NCBI GenBank assembly: GCA_900696525.1
Contig: CAADGL010000021.1
Coordinates: 248,001 to 312,000, forward strand
Direction of reading: 5' to 3'
Length of the DNA: 64,000 bases
From: an uncultured Planctomycetota bacterium
GTDB lineage: Bacteria; Planctomycetota; Phycisphaerae; UBA1845; Fen-1342
The notes under the pieces are model-generated. The model worked only from the letters and a program-made list of their open reading frames with translations. It searched no databases and was not told the origin of the DNA. Below, piece by piece: positions 1 through 12,980 of the stretch. Both the position numbers and the translations under genes were made by a program. Every line of letters begins with the position of its first letter. The first letter of the stretch is position 1.

Positions 1-96
1 TTTCAACCGCTTCCCCACGGGCGCGGCTCGGCTCAGAAAGCAAACTGTACCAGTACCACTCCAGCCGGCCGGCCTCGCGCACTCGGACAACGCGGG

Positions 97-102
97 TATA
101 CT
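97..102 (+). promoter_or_regulatory. Possible -10 box for hutU
   Basis: TATACT lies 38 bases before the preferred hutU ATG in GC-rich flanks. No clear -35 is visible. The assignment is by resemblance only. Confidence 0.3.
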
Positions 103-140
103 GCGGACGCCCCGTTTTGCTGCCCTGGAGCACGACCGTC

Positions 141-1898
<1,758 letters not shown>

Positions 1899-2062
1899 GG
1901 AAGGGGCCGGGTGCGCGCCGGCCGGCCCGTCCGGGATATCCCCGGGCCCGGGATCGTCTCATAACCATGACTGGGTTACTCGTCGTAACACGCTTTTGAG
2001 GATGGTCTTAAGAAAAATCTAAAGATTCTGGCCGGCGGAGTGGAATAGTAAAGAGCCGCTGT

Positions 2063-2217
2063 CCTATAGTTGGTTAACCGAGAGCGCGTTCGTCGCTGGG
2101 GAGCCACGGACACGCAAAGATCGGCGCGCTGTCCATTCCTTTCTCGGGGAGTCGAAGGGAAGGAAGCCAGGACACCGACTATGGAAGGCCGGCCCCGGAG
2201 GCCGGCCTTCCTGCTTT
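2063..2217 (+). ncRNA. Candidate structured RNA ending in an intrinsic terminator
   Basis: The sequence can fold into a three-way junction. The closing stem pairs 2063-2073 with 2175-2184 (10 pairs, one bulge). A second stem pairs AGCGCG at 2083-2088 with CGCGCT at 2125-2130. A third combines GTCC/GGAC (2131-2134, 2170-2173) with TTCCTT/AAGGAA (2136-2141, 2160-2165). A 12-bp hairpin plus T-run follows directly. Upstream, 1990-2055 is unusually AT-rich for this window and could hold a promoter. The next gene is convergent, so this would be a free-standing RNA or a structured hutU 3' end. I could not match it to a known RNA family. The remainder of 1899-2409 holds no gene I can support. Confidence 0.45.
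2183..2217 (+). terminator. Rho-independent terminator
   Basis: A perfect 12-bp stem (2183-2194 with 2200-2211) with a 5-base loop is followed by a TGCTTTTT run. It ends the candidate RNA and possibly hutU transcription. The next gene downstream is convergent. Confidence 0.75.
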
Positions 2218-2409
2218 TTGCAGCCGCTGGCCGACGCTACGCCGTCCCCGGAGCGCTGGATGGCCCGCGCAGCAACCTCGTGGTGCGCGGTTGCCGCCGT
2301 CAAGGGGCTCGCCGGCCACCCACGCCCGCGTGGCACTTGCGCCCGGCTGCCGCCAGCGCCGTACCCTCGACGGGCGCGGTCGCCGACTTTTGCGACACGC
2401 CCCGCGCGG

Positions 2410-3699
2410 CTACGCGGCCGTGGCGTCCTCCGCCAGGATCTCCGCCGTCTCCCGCTGGTAGCGCCGCTCATCGAAGAGCACCCAGAACGCCCCCGCCGCC
2501 AGCACCGTCACGACAATAGGCACGAGGAAGATGAAGGCCCATTGGCGGCGCTGCTCGGCGTCGATGAAGTAGTCCGAAATCCACCCCGCCAGCAGGCTTC
2601 CGATGAACATCCCTACGCCGTTGGTGGCGAAGACGATCAGCCCCTGGGCGCTGGCGCGGATGTCCTTGTGGCTCATTCGCTCGACGGCGATCATGCCGCC
2701 GACGAAGAAGAACGAGTAGCAGATGCCGTGGAGCGTCTGGGCGCTGACCACGAGCCAGGCGGGCTCGCCCAGCGCGAAGATTCCGTACCGCACGGGCCAG
2801 GCGAGGATGCCGAGGAAGATCGTGGTGCGCATCCCGAGGTAGCGCAGCGACGGCGCCACCAGCAGCATCAGGATGACTTCGGCGACCTGGCCCAGGCTCA
2901 TGGCGAAGTTGGCCCGGCTCTCGGGCAGGCCCACGCCGGCCTCGGCGTCGGTCAGGAACAGGAAAGTCAGGTTGTAGTAGAAAGGCAGCTCGATCGCGAC
3001 CACGAATGAGATCACCAGCAGCGCCGCGAAGTTCGGGTTGCTCGTCAACTTCAGCGCTTCGAGGAACGCGTACGGGTTCCGAGCCTCCTTGCTCGGCGGC
3101 GTGTGCGGCAGCGTGAAGCAGTACAGCCCCAGCACGACGGACAGGATCCCCGCCGCCGGCAGGCAATCGCCGACGCGGCTGACTCCGGGGGCGTGCGTCT
3201 CCCAGTAGCCGAGGTAGAGGCTGAGCGCCCAGTTGACGCCGATCCAGCCCAGCGTGCCGAAGACGCGGACGTTGCCGAACTGCCGCGAGTCCTTCATGTG
3301 ATGAAAGGCAATGGCGTTGGTCAGTGCGATCGTCGGCATGTAGAGGATCGCGTAGCAGAAGATCATCACCCAGAGGCCCCAGAACTCGGTCTGCGTCCAG
3401 GCGGCAAAGAGCAGGCCCCCACCCGCCAGGTGCACCGCGCCGGTGAACATCTGGTTCGGCAGGAAGCGGTCGGCGATCCAGCCGGCGATCAGCGGGCTTA
3501 GCATGGCGCCGATGGCGGTCGTCAGGTAGACGGCGTTGATCTGCGTCCCGCTGAAGCCCAGGTTAGCCATGTGCTTGGCGACCAGCACCGCCCAAGCGCC
3601 CCAGACCGCGAACTCCAGGAACATCATGAGCGACAGGCGCGGTCCGACCGCGACGTGATGAGCCGCGGACCCTGGGTGCAGCGCGTCGGCGGAAGTCAT
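2410..3699 (-). CDS. MFS permease of the nucleoside:H+ symporter (NHS) type
   Basis: A 429-residue polytopic inner-membrane protein with about twelve hydrophobic helices, resembling the NupG/Nuc_H_symport branch of the major facilitator superfamily. Features supporting this are the N-terminal LMMFLEFAVWGAWAVLVA helix, the GWIADRF loop after helix 2, and the C-terminal half with SFFFVGGMIAVERM and AQGLIVFATNGVGMFIGS. Such proteins usually import nucleosides or related sugars with protons, but the actual substrate cannot be read from the sequence. The ATG at 3699 is chosen because the upstream in-frame extension to 3792 is not hydrophobic and lies in the region facing the divergent VWA gene. 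Confidence 0.8.
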   Translation of the reverse strand: MTSADALHPGSAAHHVAVGPRLSLMMFLEFAVWGAWAVLVAKHMANLGFSGTQINAVYLTTAIGAMLSPLIAGWIADRFLPNQMFTGAVHLAGGGLLFAAWTQTEFWGLWVMIFCYAILYMPTIALTNAIAFHHMKDSRQFGNVRVFGTLGWIGVNWALSLYLGYWETHAPGVSRVGDCLPAAGILSVVLGLYCFTLPHTPPSKEARNPYAFLEALKLTSNPNFAALLVISFVVAIELPFYYNLTFLFLTDAEAGVGLPESRANFAMSLGQVAEVILMLLVAPSLRYLGMRTTIFLGILAWPVRYGIFALGEPAWLVVSAQTLHGICYSFFFVGGMIAVERMSHKDIRASAQGLIVFATNGVGMFIGSLLAGWISDYFIDAEQRRQWAFIFLVPIVVTVLAAGAFWVLFDERRYQRETAEILAEDATAA

Positions 3700-3859
3700 G
3701 TCAGTTGGTTCCTCGTCTTGCGATGGGCGTTGCTGTGCTTGCGAGCCACGGGTACGGGCGCGGATGATAACAACGCGGCCCGGGCAAGTCACGGGCTGCG
3801 CGGCGGGCCGCTCAGCGCCGGGCGCGCGGAATCGCCCAGGAGCCGCGGCCGATCACACG

Positions 3860-3865
3860 TACAAT
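3860..3865 (+). promoter_or_regulatory. -10-like box directly before the VWA gene
   Basis: TACAAT ends nine bases before the ATG at 3875. This spacing would give a transcript starting at or next to the start codon. No ribosome-binding site is visible. It is one of several cases of this arrangement in the window. Confidence 0.4.
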
Positions 3866-3874
3866 AATCCGGCG

Positions 3875-6847
3875 ATGCTGGACAGGCTCCTGGACACCTG
3901 CCTGACGGTCAAGCAGCCGCATTGGCTGCTTCTTCTGGCGCTGGTGCCGCTCGTTCTGGCGATGGGTCGGCGCTCGCTCGCCGGATTGGGCGCGCTCCGC
4001 GGCTGGTCGGCGACCGGCGTTCGCTGCGGCGTCGTGGCCCTGCTGATTCTGGCGCTCTCGGGGCCCGAGCGCGTGCACGTGACCGACGACCAGACCGTCG
4101 TTTTCGTGCTCGACCGATCCGACAGCATTCCGCCGGACCTGAGCGCCGCCGCGCTGGAGTTCGTGCGCCAGGCGACCGAAGCCCAGCGTCCCGGCCGCGA
4201 TCGCGCAGCCCTGGTCAGCTTTGCGGGCAAGCCGCTGATCGAGCGGTTGCCGCACGTCGCGCAGATCGACGGTCCGCTCGGTCCGATGCCCAAGCCGGGG
4301 CGGACCGACATCGCCGCCGGGCTCCGCATGGGCATGGCGCTCTTCCCGCCGAACGCAGCCCGGCGCGTCGTCCTGCTGTCCGACGGCCACGAGACCTCGG
4401 GAGACGCATCCGCCGAGGGGGCAGCCTTCGCGGGGACGGGCGTGCCGATCGACGTGGTGCCGCTGCGATACCGTCACGAGGCGGAGATCCTGGTCGAGAG
4501 GCTGACGGCGCCGAGCATCACCCGGCCCGAGGAGACGATCAACCTCGGCCTGATCGTTCGATCGGAGCGCCGGGCGGCGGCGCGCATCGCGCTGTTTCAC
4601 AACGAAGCGCCGCTGGCCCTGGGTCCCGACGGATCCGGCACGACGATCGAGGTCGAGCTCGAACCGGGATTCAATCGCTACACCTTTCCGGTCACGCCGC
4701 GCTCCGCCGCGGTACACCGCTTCCGCGCCGTTGTCACGCCGGTTCTGGCCGGGGACGACACGATCGCAGCCAACAACGAGGGGCGGGCGTTCACGACCGT
4801 GGCCGGGGCGGAGACGGCGCTCATCCTTTGCGAGCGTGCGGCGGAGCCGGGTACGCCCGACGGAGACGCGGTGCTGGCGTTGGCGGGCGCCCTGCGCCAG
4901 GCGGGCATGGACTGCCGCGTCGTCGGGCTCGAAACGCAGGCGCTGGACGCCGCTTCGCTCTCGGGATGCGCCCTGGTCGTGCTATCGAACGTCTCAGGCC
5001 TGGCGCTGGGCGAGCAGGGACAGCGCGCCCTCGCGTCCTACGTCCGGGACCTCGGCGGCGGACTGATCGCCGTCGGCGGCGACCGCGCGTTCAGCGTCGG
5101 CGGCTACTACAAGACGCCGCTGGAGGAGATCCTGCCGGTCGAGACGGAGCGCGCCAAGCTCAAGCTGCTGAGCACCGGCATGGTCGTGGTGATCGACCGC
5201 TCCGGCTCGATGGCCGGCGAGAAGCTGGACCAGGCGAAGGCGGCGGCGGCCGCCGCCGTCCAACTGCTCGCGACTCACGACCGCGTCGGCGTGATCGCCT
5301 TCGACGGCAGTTCGGAATGGGTTGTGCCGCTGGGCCCCTGTGGCGACAGGCGGAGGATTCTCGCGGCGCTGAGCACCATCGGCGCCGGCGGGGGCACGGT
5401 CATGTACCCGGCCCTGGAAGCCGCGCTGGCCGCGCTACAGGGCGTGGACACGAACATCCGCCACGTCGTCGTGCTGACCGACGGCCAATCGGCGCCCGGC
5501 GACTTTGAAGCGCTGGCCCGCCAGTACGCCGAGGCGGGCGTCACGGCTTCCACTATCGCGGTCGGGAGTGACGCCGACCAGGCGCTGCTGGGGCGCATCG
5601 CGGCGATCAGTGGCGGCCGGATGTACGTCACGGCCAGCGCCCGGCCGTTGCCGCAGATCTTCGCCCGCGAGACGGTGCTGGCGAGTCGCTCTGGGCTTTT
5701 TGAGAAGGCGTTCCAGCCGGTGCTTCGCAGCGGCCCTGGCGAGGCGGTGCTGGCCGGATTCGACCCGTCCGAGATTCCGCCGTTGCGCGGCTACGTGGTG
5801 GCGTCGGCCAAGCCGTTCGCGAGCGTTCCGCTGTTGAACGTGCACGAGAACGGTGCGGACCCGATCCTGGCGTACTGGCACGTCGGGCTGGGGCGGGCCG
5901 TGGCGTTCACGAGCGGGCTCTGGCCGCGCTGGGGTCCCGAGTGGGTTTCATGGCCAGGGTTCAGCAAGTTGTGGGGACAGTGTGCGCGGTTCGCGGCCCG
6001 ACCCGCCCAGTCGCCCAACTTCACACTGACGACGGCCCTGGATGGCGAGCGGGCGCGCCTGCTCGTGGAGGCGCACGGACTGCCTTCGGCGGCGCTGTCG
6101 GCGCTGTCACTCCGCGCAGTCGTCGTCGATCCGGACTTTGTTGCCGCGGAGGTGCATCTCACCCCGACCGGACCGGGCCGCTTCGAGGCCGTGTTCGACG
6201 CCCCCGACCCCGGCGCCTACATCACGCGCGTCGCGTACTCCTACGGCGGCGGCAGCGCGGCGATCGGCTCGTTGCAGGCCGGCCTGGTTGTGAACTACTC
6301 GCCTGAGCTCACCAGCGTGGAGCACAACGAGTCGTTGCTCGTCGAGCTCGCGCGCCGGACCGGCGGGCGCGTGCTGAGCCTGGCCGATCCGCGCGCCGTC
6401 TTCGAGCCGTGGAGCATCCGGCCGGTGCGGACCCGTGCTCCGCTTTGGGAAGCGCTGGTCCGCCTGGCGCTCGGGCTGTTTCTCGTGGACGTCGCCGTTC
6501 GCCGCCTGGCGCTGACGCCGGCCGGGCTGCTTCGCGGCCTGCGCCGGCGCATCGCCGAGCTGGCCGGCCAGCCGGCCGGCGACGCCGCAGCGGCGACGCT
6601 CACGGCGCTCCGCGGAGCGCGGCGGTCGATGCGCGAGGACGCGGCGCTGCCCGTGCTGCTGGTCGAGGACAACCCACGCGGCGAAGCCGACGGGCGCATG
6701 AACACACCGGGCGCTCCGGCCGGCACGGTCACTGCGGTCGATGCGGTCGACGACGCGTCTTCGCCCAGACAAACCAGCAAAACGCCGGAGGATTACGCTC
6801 AACGACTACTGCGCGCGAAGCGTGAAGCGCGCCGGTATCGCGGCTAG
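3875..6847 (+). CDS. Membrane-anchored protein with two von Willebrand A domains
   Basis: A 990-residue protein. Two N-terminal transmembrane helices (about residues 16-30 and 50-62) are followed by a first VWA domain with the metal-site motif DRSDS at 80-84. Next come a beta-rich region, a segment resembling the glutamine-amidotransferase-like fold, and a second VWA domain with DRSGS near residue 441 and a conserved TDGQS. A C-terminal helix lies near LALGLFLVDVAVRR, followed by a charged tail. The layout resembles BatA-like and other large VWA proteins common in planctomycetes. The function is unknown; a role in envelope assembly or protein-protein adhesion is a guess. The start at 3875 is chosen because the upstream extension is low-complexity and no upstream homology is apparent. 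Confidence 0.78.
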   Translation: MLDRLLDTCLTVKQPHWLLLLALVPLVLAMGRRSLAGLGALRGWSATGVRCGVVALLILALSGPERVHVTDDQTVVFVLDRSDSIPPDLSAAALEFVRQATEAQRPGRDRAALVSFAGKPLIERLPHVAQIDGPLGPMPKPGRTDIAAGLRMGMALFPPNAARRVVLLSDGHETSGDASAEGAAFAGTGVPIDVVPLRYRHEAEILVERLTAPSITRPEETINLGLIVRSERRAAARIALFHNEAPLALGPDGSGTTIEVELEPGFNRYTFPVTPRSAAVHRFRAVVTPVLAGDDTIAANNEGRAFTTVAGAETALILCERAAEPGTPDGDAVLALAGALRQAGMDCRVVGLETQALDAASLSGCALVVLSNVSGLALGEQGQRALASYVRDLGGGLIAVGGDRAFSVGGYYKTPLEEILPVETERAKLKLLSTGMVVVIDRSGSMAGEKLDQAKAAAAAAVQLLATHDRVGVIAFDGSSEWVVPLGPCGDRRRILAALSTIGAGGGTVMYPALEAALAALQGVDTNIRHVVVLTDGQSAPGDFEALARQYAEAGVTASTIAVGSDADQALLGRIAAISGGRMYVTASARPLPQIFARETVLASRSGLFEKAFQPVLRSGPGEAVLAGFDPSEIPPLRGYVVASAKPFASVPLLNVHENGADPILAYWHVGLGRAVAFTSGLWPRWGPEWVSWPGFSKLWGQCARFAARPAQSPNFTLTTALDGERARLLVEAHGLPSAALSALSLRAVVVDPDFVAAEVHLTPTGPGRFEAVFDAPDPGAYITRVAYSYGGGSAAIGSLQAGLVVNYSPELTSVEHNESLLVELARRTGGRVLSLADPRAVFEPWSIRPVRTRAPLWEALVRLALGLFLVDVAVRRLALTPAGLLRGLRRRIAELAGQPAGDAAAATLTALRGARRSMREDAALPVLLVEDNPRGEADGRMNTPGAPAGTVTAVDAVDDASSPRQTSKTPEDYAQRLLRAKREARRYRG

Positions 6848-6884
6848 ATCGGCCCGCGGCGTCCGAGAGCGAGGCACTCCCTGG

Positions 6885-8159
6885 CTAGATCTCGAGCAGC
6901 ATGCGCGTCGGGTCCTCGACGCACTCTTTGATGCGCTTCAGGAACGTGACCGACTCGCGCCCGTCGATGATGCGATGGTCGTAGGTCAGCGCCACATACA
7001 TCATCGGGCGGATCACGACCTGCCCGCCGAGCGCCACGGGCCGATCCTGAATCGCGTGCAGCCCGAGGATCCCGCTCTGCGGCGGATTGATGATGGGCGT
7101 CGACATCAGCGATCCGAACACGCCGCCGTTGCTGATCGTGAACGTGCCGCCTTGCAGCTCTTCGACGGTGATCTTGCGCTCGCGCGCCCGGCGGGCCAGG
7201 TCGCCGATGCGCACCTCGATCTCGGCGAAACTGAGCCGTTCGGCGTTGCGGATCACCGGAACGACCAGGCCGCGGTCGGTGCTCACCGCCACGCCGACAT
7301 CGTAGAAGTTGCGGAAGACGATATGCGGGGCGCCGTCGATGAGGCGCACCTCGGCGTTGACCTCGGGGATGCGCTTCAGCGCGTCGACGGCCGCCTTGAC
7401 GAAGAACGACATGAAGCCGAGCTTGACGTCGTACTTCTTCTCGAAGGCCTCGCCGCGCTCGGCGCGCAGCCGCAGGACCGCGGACATGTCGATCTCGTTG
7501 AAAGTCGTCAGCAGCGCGCCGCTGTGCTGGGCCTCGACCAGGCGCTGGGCGATGCGCCGCCGCAGCATGCTCATCGGCACGATCTCCTCGTGCCGGCCGC
7601 CTGCGGCCTCGGCGGGCGCGTGCGCCGCGCCATCAGCGGATGCAGGCGCGGCCGGTCCGCGCCCGGCCACGTGAGCCGCAACGTCCTCCTTCAGCAGCCG
7701 CCCGCCCGGACCGCTCGGGCGCACCTCGCCGGGGCCCAGGCCGTGCTCGGCGAGCGCCCGGCGCGCCGCGGGCATCACCCGCGGCTCGGCGGCCGACTTC
7801 GCCGCGGGGTGCTCGGCGGCAGTCGCCGCGGGGGCCGTCTTGGCGGGGGCGACGGGCGCCGCCGTTTCCGGTACGGGCCTGGCCGGGGGCTTTGCACCGG
7901 CCGGGGCGCGGGCCGCGTCGAGCAAGGGCTCGATCACGGCGATGACGTCGCCGACGCGGGCCGTGTCGCCGGCCTGCTTGAGGACCTTGCTGAGCTTTCC
8001 GGCGACGGGGGCGGGTACCTCCATCGAGGCCTTATCGGTCTCGAGCTCGACGACCGCCTCGTCGACCGCGACCGAGTCACCGACGGTCTTGAACCACTCG
8101 CCGATCTGCACTTCGGTGATCGACTCGCCCGCCTGCGGCACCTTGATTTCGACTGACAT
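6885..8159 (-). CDS. sucB: Dihydrolipoyllysine succinyltransferase, E2 of 2-oxoglutarate dehydrogenase
   Basis: Transfers the succinyl group to CoA in the 2-oxoglutarate dehydrogenase complex of the TCA cycle. The 424-residue protein has an N-terminal lipoyl domain with the lipoylated lysine in TDKASM (Lys43), an Ala/Pro-rich linker, a peripheral subunit-binding domain ([13 protein letters not shown]...), a second linker and the catalytic domain ending in [10 protein letters not shown], with the catalytic His and Asp. It starts at the ATG at 8159 with [13 protein letters not shown]; the longer upstream frame overlaps sucA and is spurious. It lies 107 bases downstream of sucA on the same strand, so the two are very likely co-transcribed. 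The E3 gene is not in this window. Confidence 0.95.
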   Translation of the reverse strand: MSVEIKVPQAGESITEVQIGEWFKTVGDSVAVDEAVVELETDKASMEVPAPVAGKLSKVLKQAGDTARVGDVIAVIEPLLDAARAPAGAKPPARPVPETAAPVAPAKTAPAATAAEHPAAKSAAEPRVMPAARRALAEHGLGPGEVRPSGPGGRLLKEDVAAHVAGRGPAAPASADGAAHAPAEAAGGRHEEIVPMSMLRRRIAQRLVEAQHSGALLTTFNEIDMSAVLRLRAERGEAFEKKYDVKLGFMSFFVKAAVDALKRIPEVNAEVRLIDGAPHIVFRNFYDVGVAVSTDRGLVVPVIRNAERLSFAEIEVRIGDLARRARERKITVEELQGGTFTISNGGVFGSLMSTPIINPPQSGILGLHAIQDRPVALGGQVVIRPMMYVALTYDHRIIDGRESVTFLKRIKECVEDPTRMLLEI

Positions 8160-8266
8160 AGGGTCTGTCTTGCCTCGCTTGGAGCGCGACGGCGGGGCCG
8201 CGAGCGCTCGTGAACATCGTTCGTGGCCGCGGACACCCGCGCCGCGCGGCCCGGCGGCGCCGCCGT

Positions 8267-11059
<2,793 letters not shown>

Positions 11060-11153
11060 CGCGACTGATCGTTGCCTCTCTAAGTGTGGGGCCTGGCAGC
11101 GGCGCCGGTGACCGCACCGGCCGCCGTCATACGCTTCCTATCGACTACGGTGA

Positions 11154-11159
11154 GATTCT
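11154..11159 (-). promoter_or_regulatory. Possible -10 box for sucAB
   Basis: TAGAAT reads toward sucA and lies 94 bases before its ATG. No convincing -35 is visible, so it is tentative. Confidence 0.3.
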
Positions 11160-11394
11160 ACCCGCATTCGCCCGTCTGTGCGTCGAACGCCGGCACTCGG
11201 CGAACCGCCGACGTTGAAGAAGAAGGAGGTAGTGCCAGTTCCTGTGGCGATCAGTGCGCCTCCGGGAACTGGTAGAACCCTGCGATGAAACAGGGGGAAG
11301 GGGTCGGGGTCTGCGGTCTCCGCAGCAACAGACCCGGGCGGGGGCCTCCCGCCCGGGCCATGGTTGATTGCCGGAGATCCGGTCGGTGACGGCC
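11160..11394. other. Intergenic region with two hairpins
   Basis: No gene is supported here. A perfect 10-bp GC-rich inverted repeat (11333-11342 with 11348-11357) lies just past the protease stop codon and may end its transcript, although no T-run follows. A second 8-bp inverted repeat pairs 11235-11242 with 11265-11272. Confidence 0.4.
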
Positions 11395-12654
11395 CTACGG
11401 GCAGTTCTGGCCGAACACGCCCAGCAGGACTCCCAGGTCGCCCTGGTCGCAGCAGCCGTTGCCGTCGAGGTCCGTCGCATGGACGAAGCCGACGTCGGTG
11501 TAGCACTTCCCGAAGCCGCTCAGCAGCACGCCAAGGTCGCCCTGACCGATCGAGCCGTTCGCATCCAGGTCGGCCACGCAGGGCGGGCACAGCGCGGTGC
11601 GCGCGTTGCTGAACGCCGCGACGGTCGTCTTCGTGGCGATGTTGCTGCACGAGCCGACCGTGCAGTGCGTGCAGATGCCGTAGATCAGCTCCTTGCTCAG
11701 CAGGCCCGAGCCCGAATTGCCCCCGCGGATGTCGTTCGTGTAGGTCCAGTACGTCGGCGTCTGGCCGGCGAAGTTGCCGGGGCTGTACTGCTGCGTCTGG
11801 CTGCGGACGCAGGTGTCGTCGACGCCGAAGCCCCAGATGCCCGTGGCCGACGCGACGCCGGTCGTGCCGATGCGCCGCAGCGTGCCGTAGCGCTGATAGG
11901 GGCGCAGGCCCTGCGTGGCGTTGACCGTCATGACGCACCAATCGGCCCCCACGCCGCCGTTCTGGAAGGTGCGCTGACCGATCGAGTACTGGTGAATGGA
12001 GGGCGGGTTGACGGTCGCGCAGTTGGCGAGCGAGTTCGGCACGCGGAACTGGAGCACGAGCGAGCCGGCGCCGTCGACGCAGTGGCCCGCGGTCAGCGCA
12101 CAGCTATTGGTCGTGTAGATCGACGCGGTGCAGCCGACCGGCATCAGCCGGCCGCTGAAATCGAGGTTGGTCTGCACGCGGTCGTCGGAGCCGCAGATGC
12201 CGCACTGGCCGGGGCTGCCGGTGATCGTGTCGGCCATGGTGATGCCGATCTGGCGGATCTTGACGAAGCTGCCGGTCGTGTGCGGGCCGGCGACCAGCTC
12301 GAACAGGACCGAATCGCCGTTGAAATACGCCGACGTGCCTTGCCAGTCGGCGAGCTCCTCGGCGTTGAGCTCCTGCTCGTCGCCGTCGAAGATGGACGTG
12401 ACGCGGACGAAGCTGCCCTCGGCGAGAAACCAGTCCGAGTAGTAGAGGCGCATCGAGACCGAGCCATCGAAGCGCACGAGGTGCGAGGCGACGACCTGGA
12501 ACTCGCCGGTCGGGTTGTCCTGCGGGCCCGTTTCGTGCAGATAGGTGACAATGCTGCCCGTCGGGTAGTCCATCGTTGTTTGGGCGAAGGCCGGCGAAGC
12601 CGCCAGGCCGACCAGTGCAATTGAGATCGAAATAGTGATACTGCGCACGATCAT
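11395..12654 (-). CDS. Secreted trypsin-like serine protease with dockerin-like C-terminal repeats
   Basis: A 419-residue exported protein. A signal peptide (hydrophobic ISISIALVGLAASPAFAQ) is followed by a unique region and a chymotrypsin-fold protease domain. The protease domain has the catalytic His in LTAGHC, a candidate Asp in GADWCVM and the catalytic Ser in RGGNSGSG. Two C-terminal calcium-binding-like repeats, DLDANGSIGQGDLGVLL and DLDGNGCCDQGDLGVLL, resemble dockerin modules and may attach the protein to the cell surface. An AAGGAG abuts the ATG at 12654 with no spacing. The in-frame GTG at 12648 would have ideal 6-base spacing, so the true start may be there. The gene is divergent from lysS. 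The substrate is unknown. Confidence 0.85.
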   Translation of the reverse strand: MIVRSITISISIALVGLAASPAFAQTTMDYPTGSIVTYLHETGPQDNPTGEFQVVASHLVRFDGSVSMRLYYSDWFLAEGSFVRVTSIFDGDEQELNAEELADWQGTSAYFNGDSVLFELVAGPHTTGSFVKIRQIGITMADTITGSPGQCGICGSDDRVQTNLDFSGRLMPVGCTASIYTTNSCALTAGHCVDGAGSLVLQFRVPNSLANCATVNPPSIHQYSIGQRTFQNGGVGADWCVMTVNATQGLRPYQRYGTLRRIGTTGVASATGIWGFGVDDTCVRSQTQQYSPGNFAGQTPTYWTYTNDIRGGNSGSGLLSKELIYGICTHCTVGSCSNIATKTTVAAFSNARTALCPPCVADLDANGSIGQGDLGVLLSGFGKCYTDVGFVHATDLDGNGCCDQGDLGVLLGVFGQNCP

Positions 12655-12938
12655 CTCCTTATGATGGCCCCTGGCGGTTAGCCGAATGGCACGGCTCGCG
12701 GTGCAGAACTTCCGGCCCGACTCGCAAGACCTTGAGGTGACAACCTCGTTCGCTTGGTCGAAAACTTCGAAAGGGCCTCCCTTAAGTACTTTATCCCCTT
12801 CAAAACGCCCCCGCAAGCCCTTTTTACCTGGGAACGTTCGATAAAACGCGCGGGTTACCGGGACCGGTTGAGCACGCCAGCCCCCGGGGCCTCGCTTCGC
12901 TTCATCGGGCCACGTTTGCCCCAATGCCAGGCCCGGTT

Positions 12939-12944
12939 ATAACC
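12939..12944 (+). promoter_or_regulatory. Possible -10 box for lysS
   Basis: TATAAC sits in a perfect palindrome, GGTTATAACC, 36 bases before the lysS ATG. The palindrome could also serve as a binding site. The assignment is tentative. Confidence 0.35.
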
Positions 12945-12980
12945 AGCGTCCGTTTCCTCCTTGCGAGACAACGAGACGAC

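Noticed and set aside
2063..2217. SRP RNA or cobalamin riboswitch
   Set aside because: A GGAAGGAAGC and a GAAGCCAGGACACC-like segment look similar to parts of each, but the rest of their conserved cores is absent and the fold is different.
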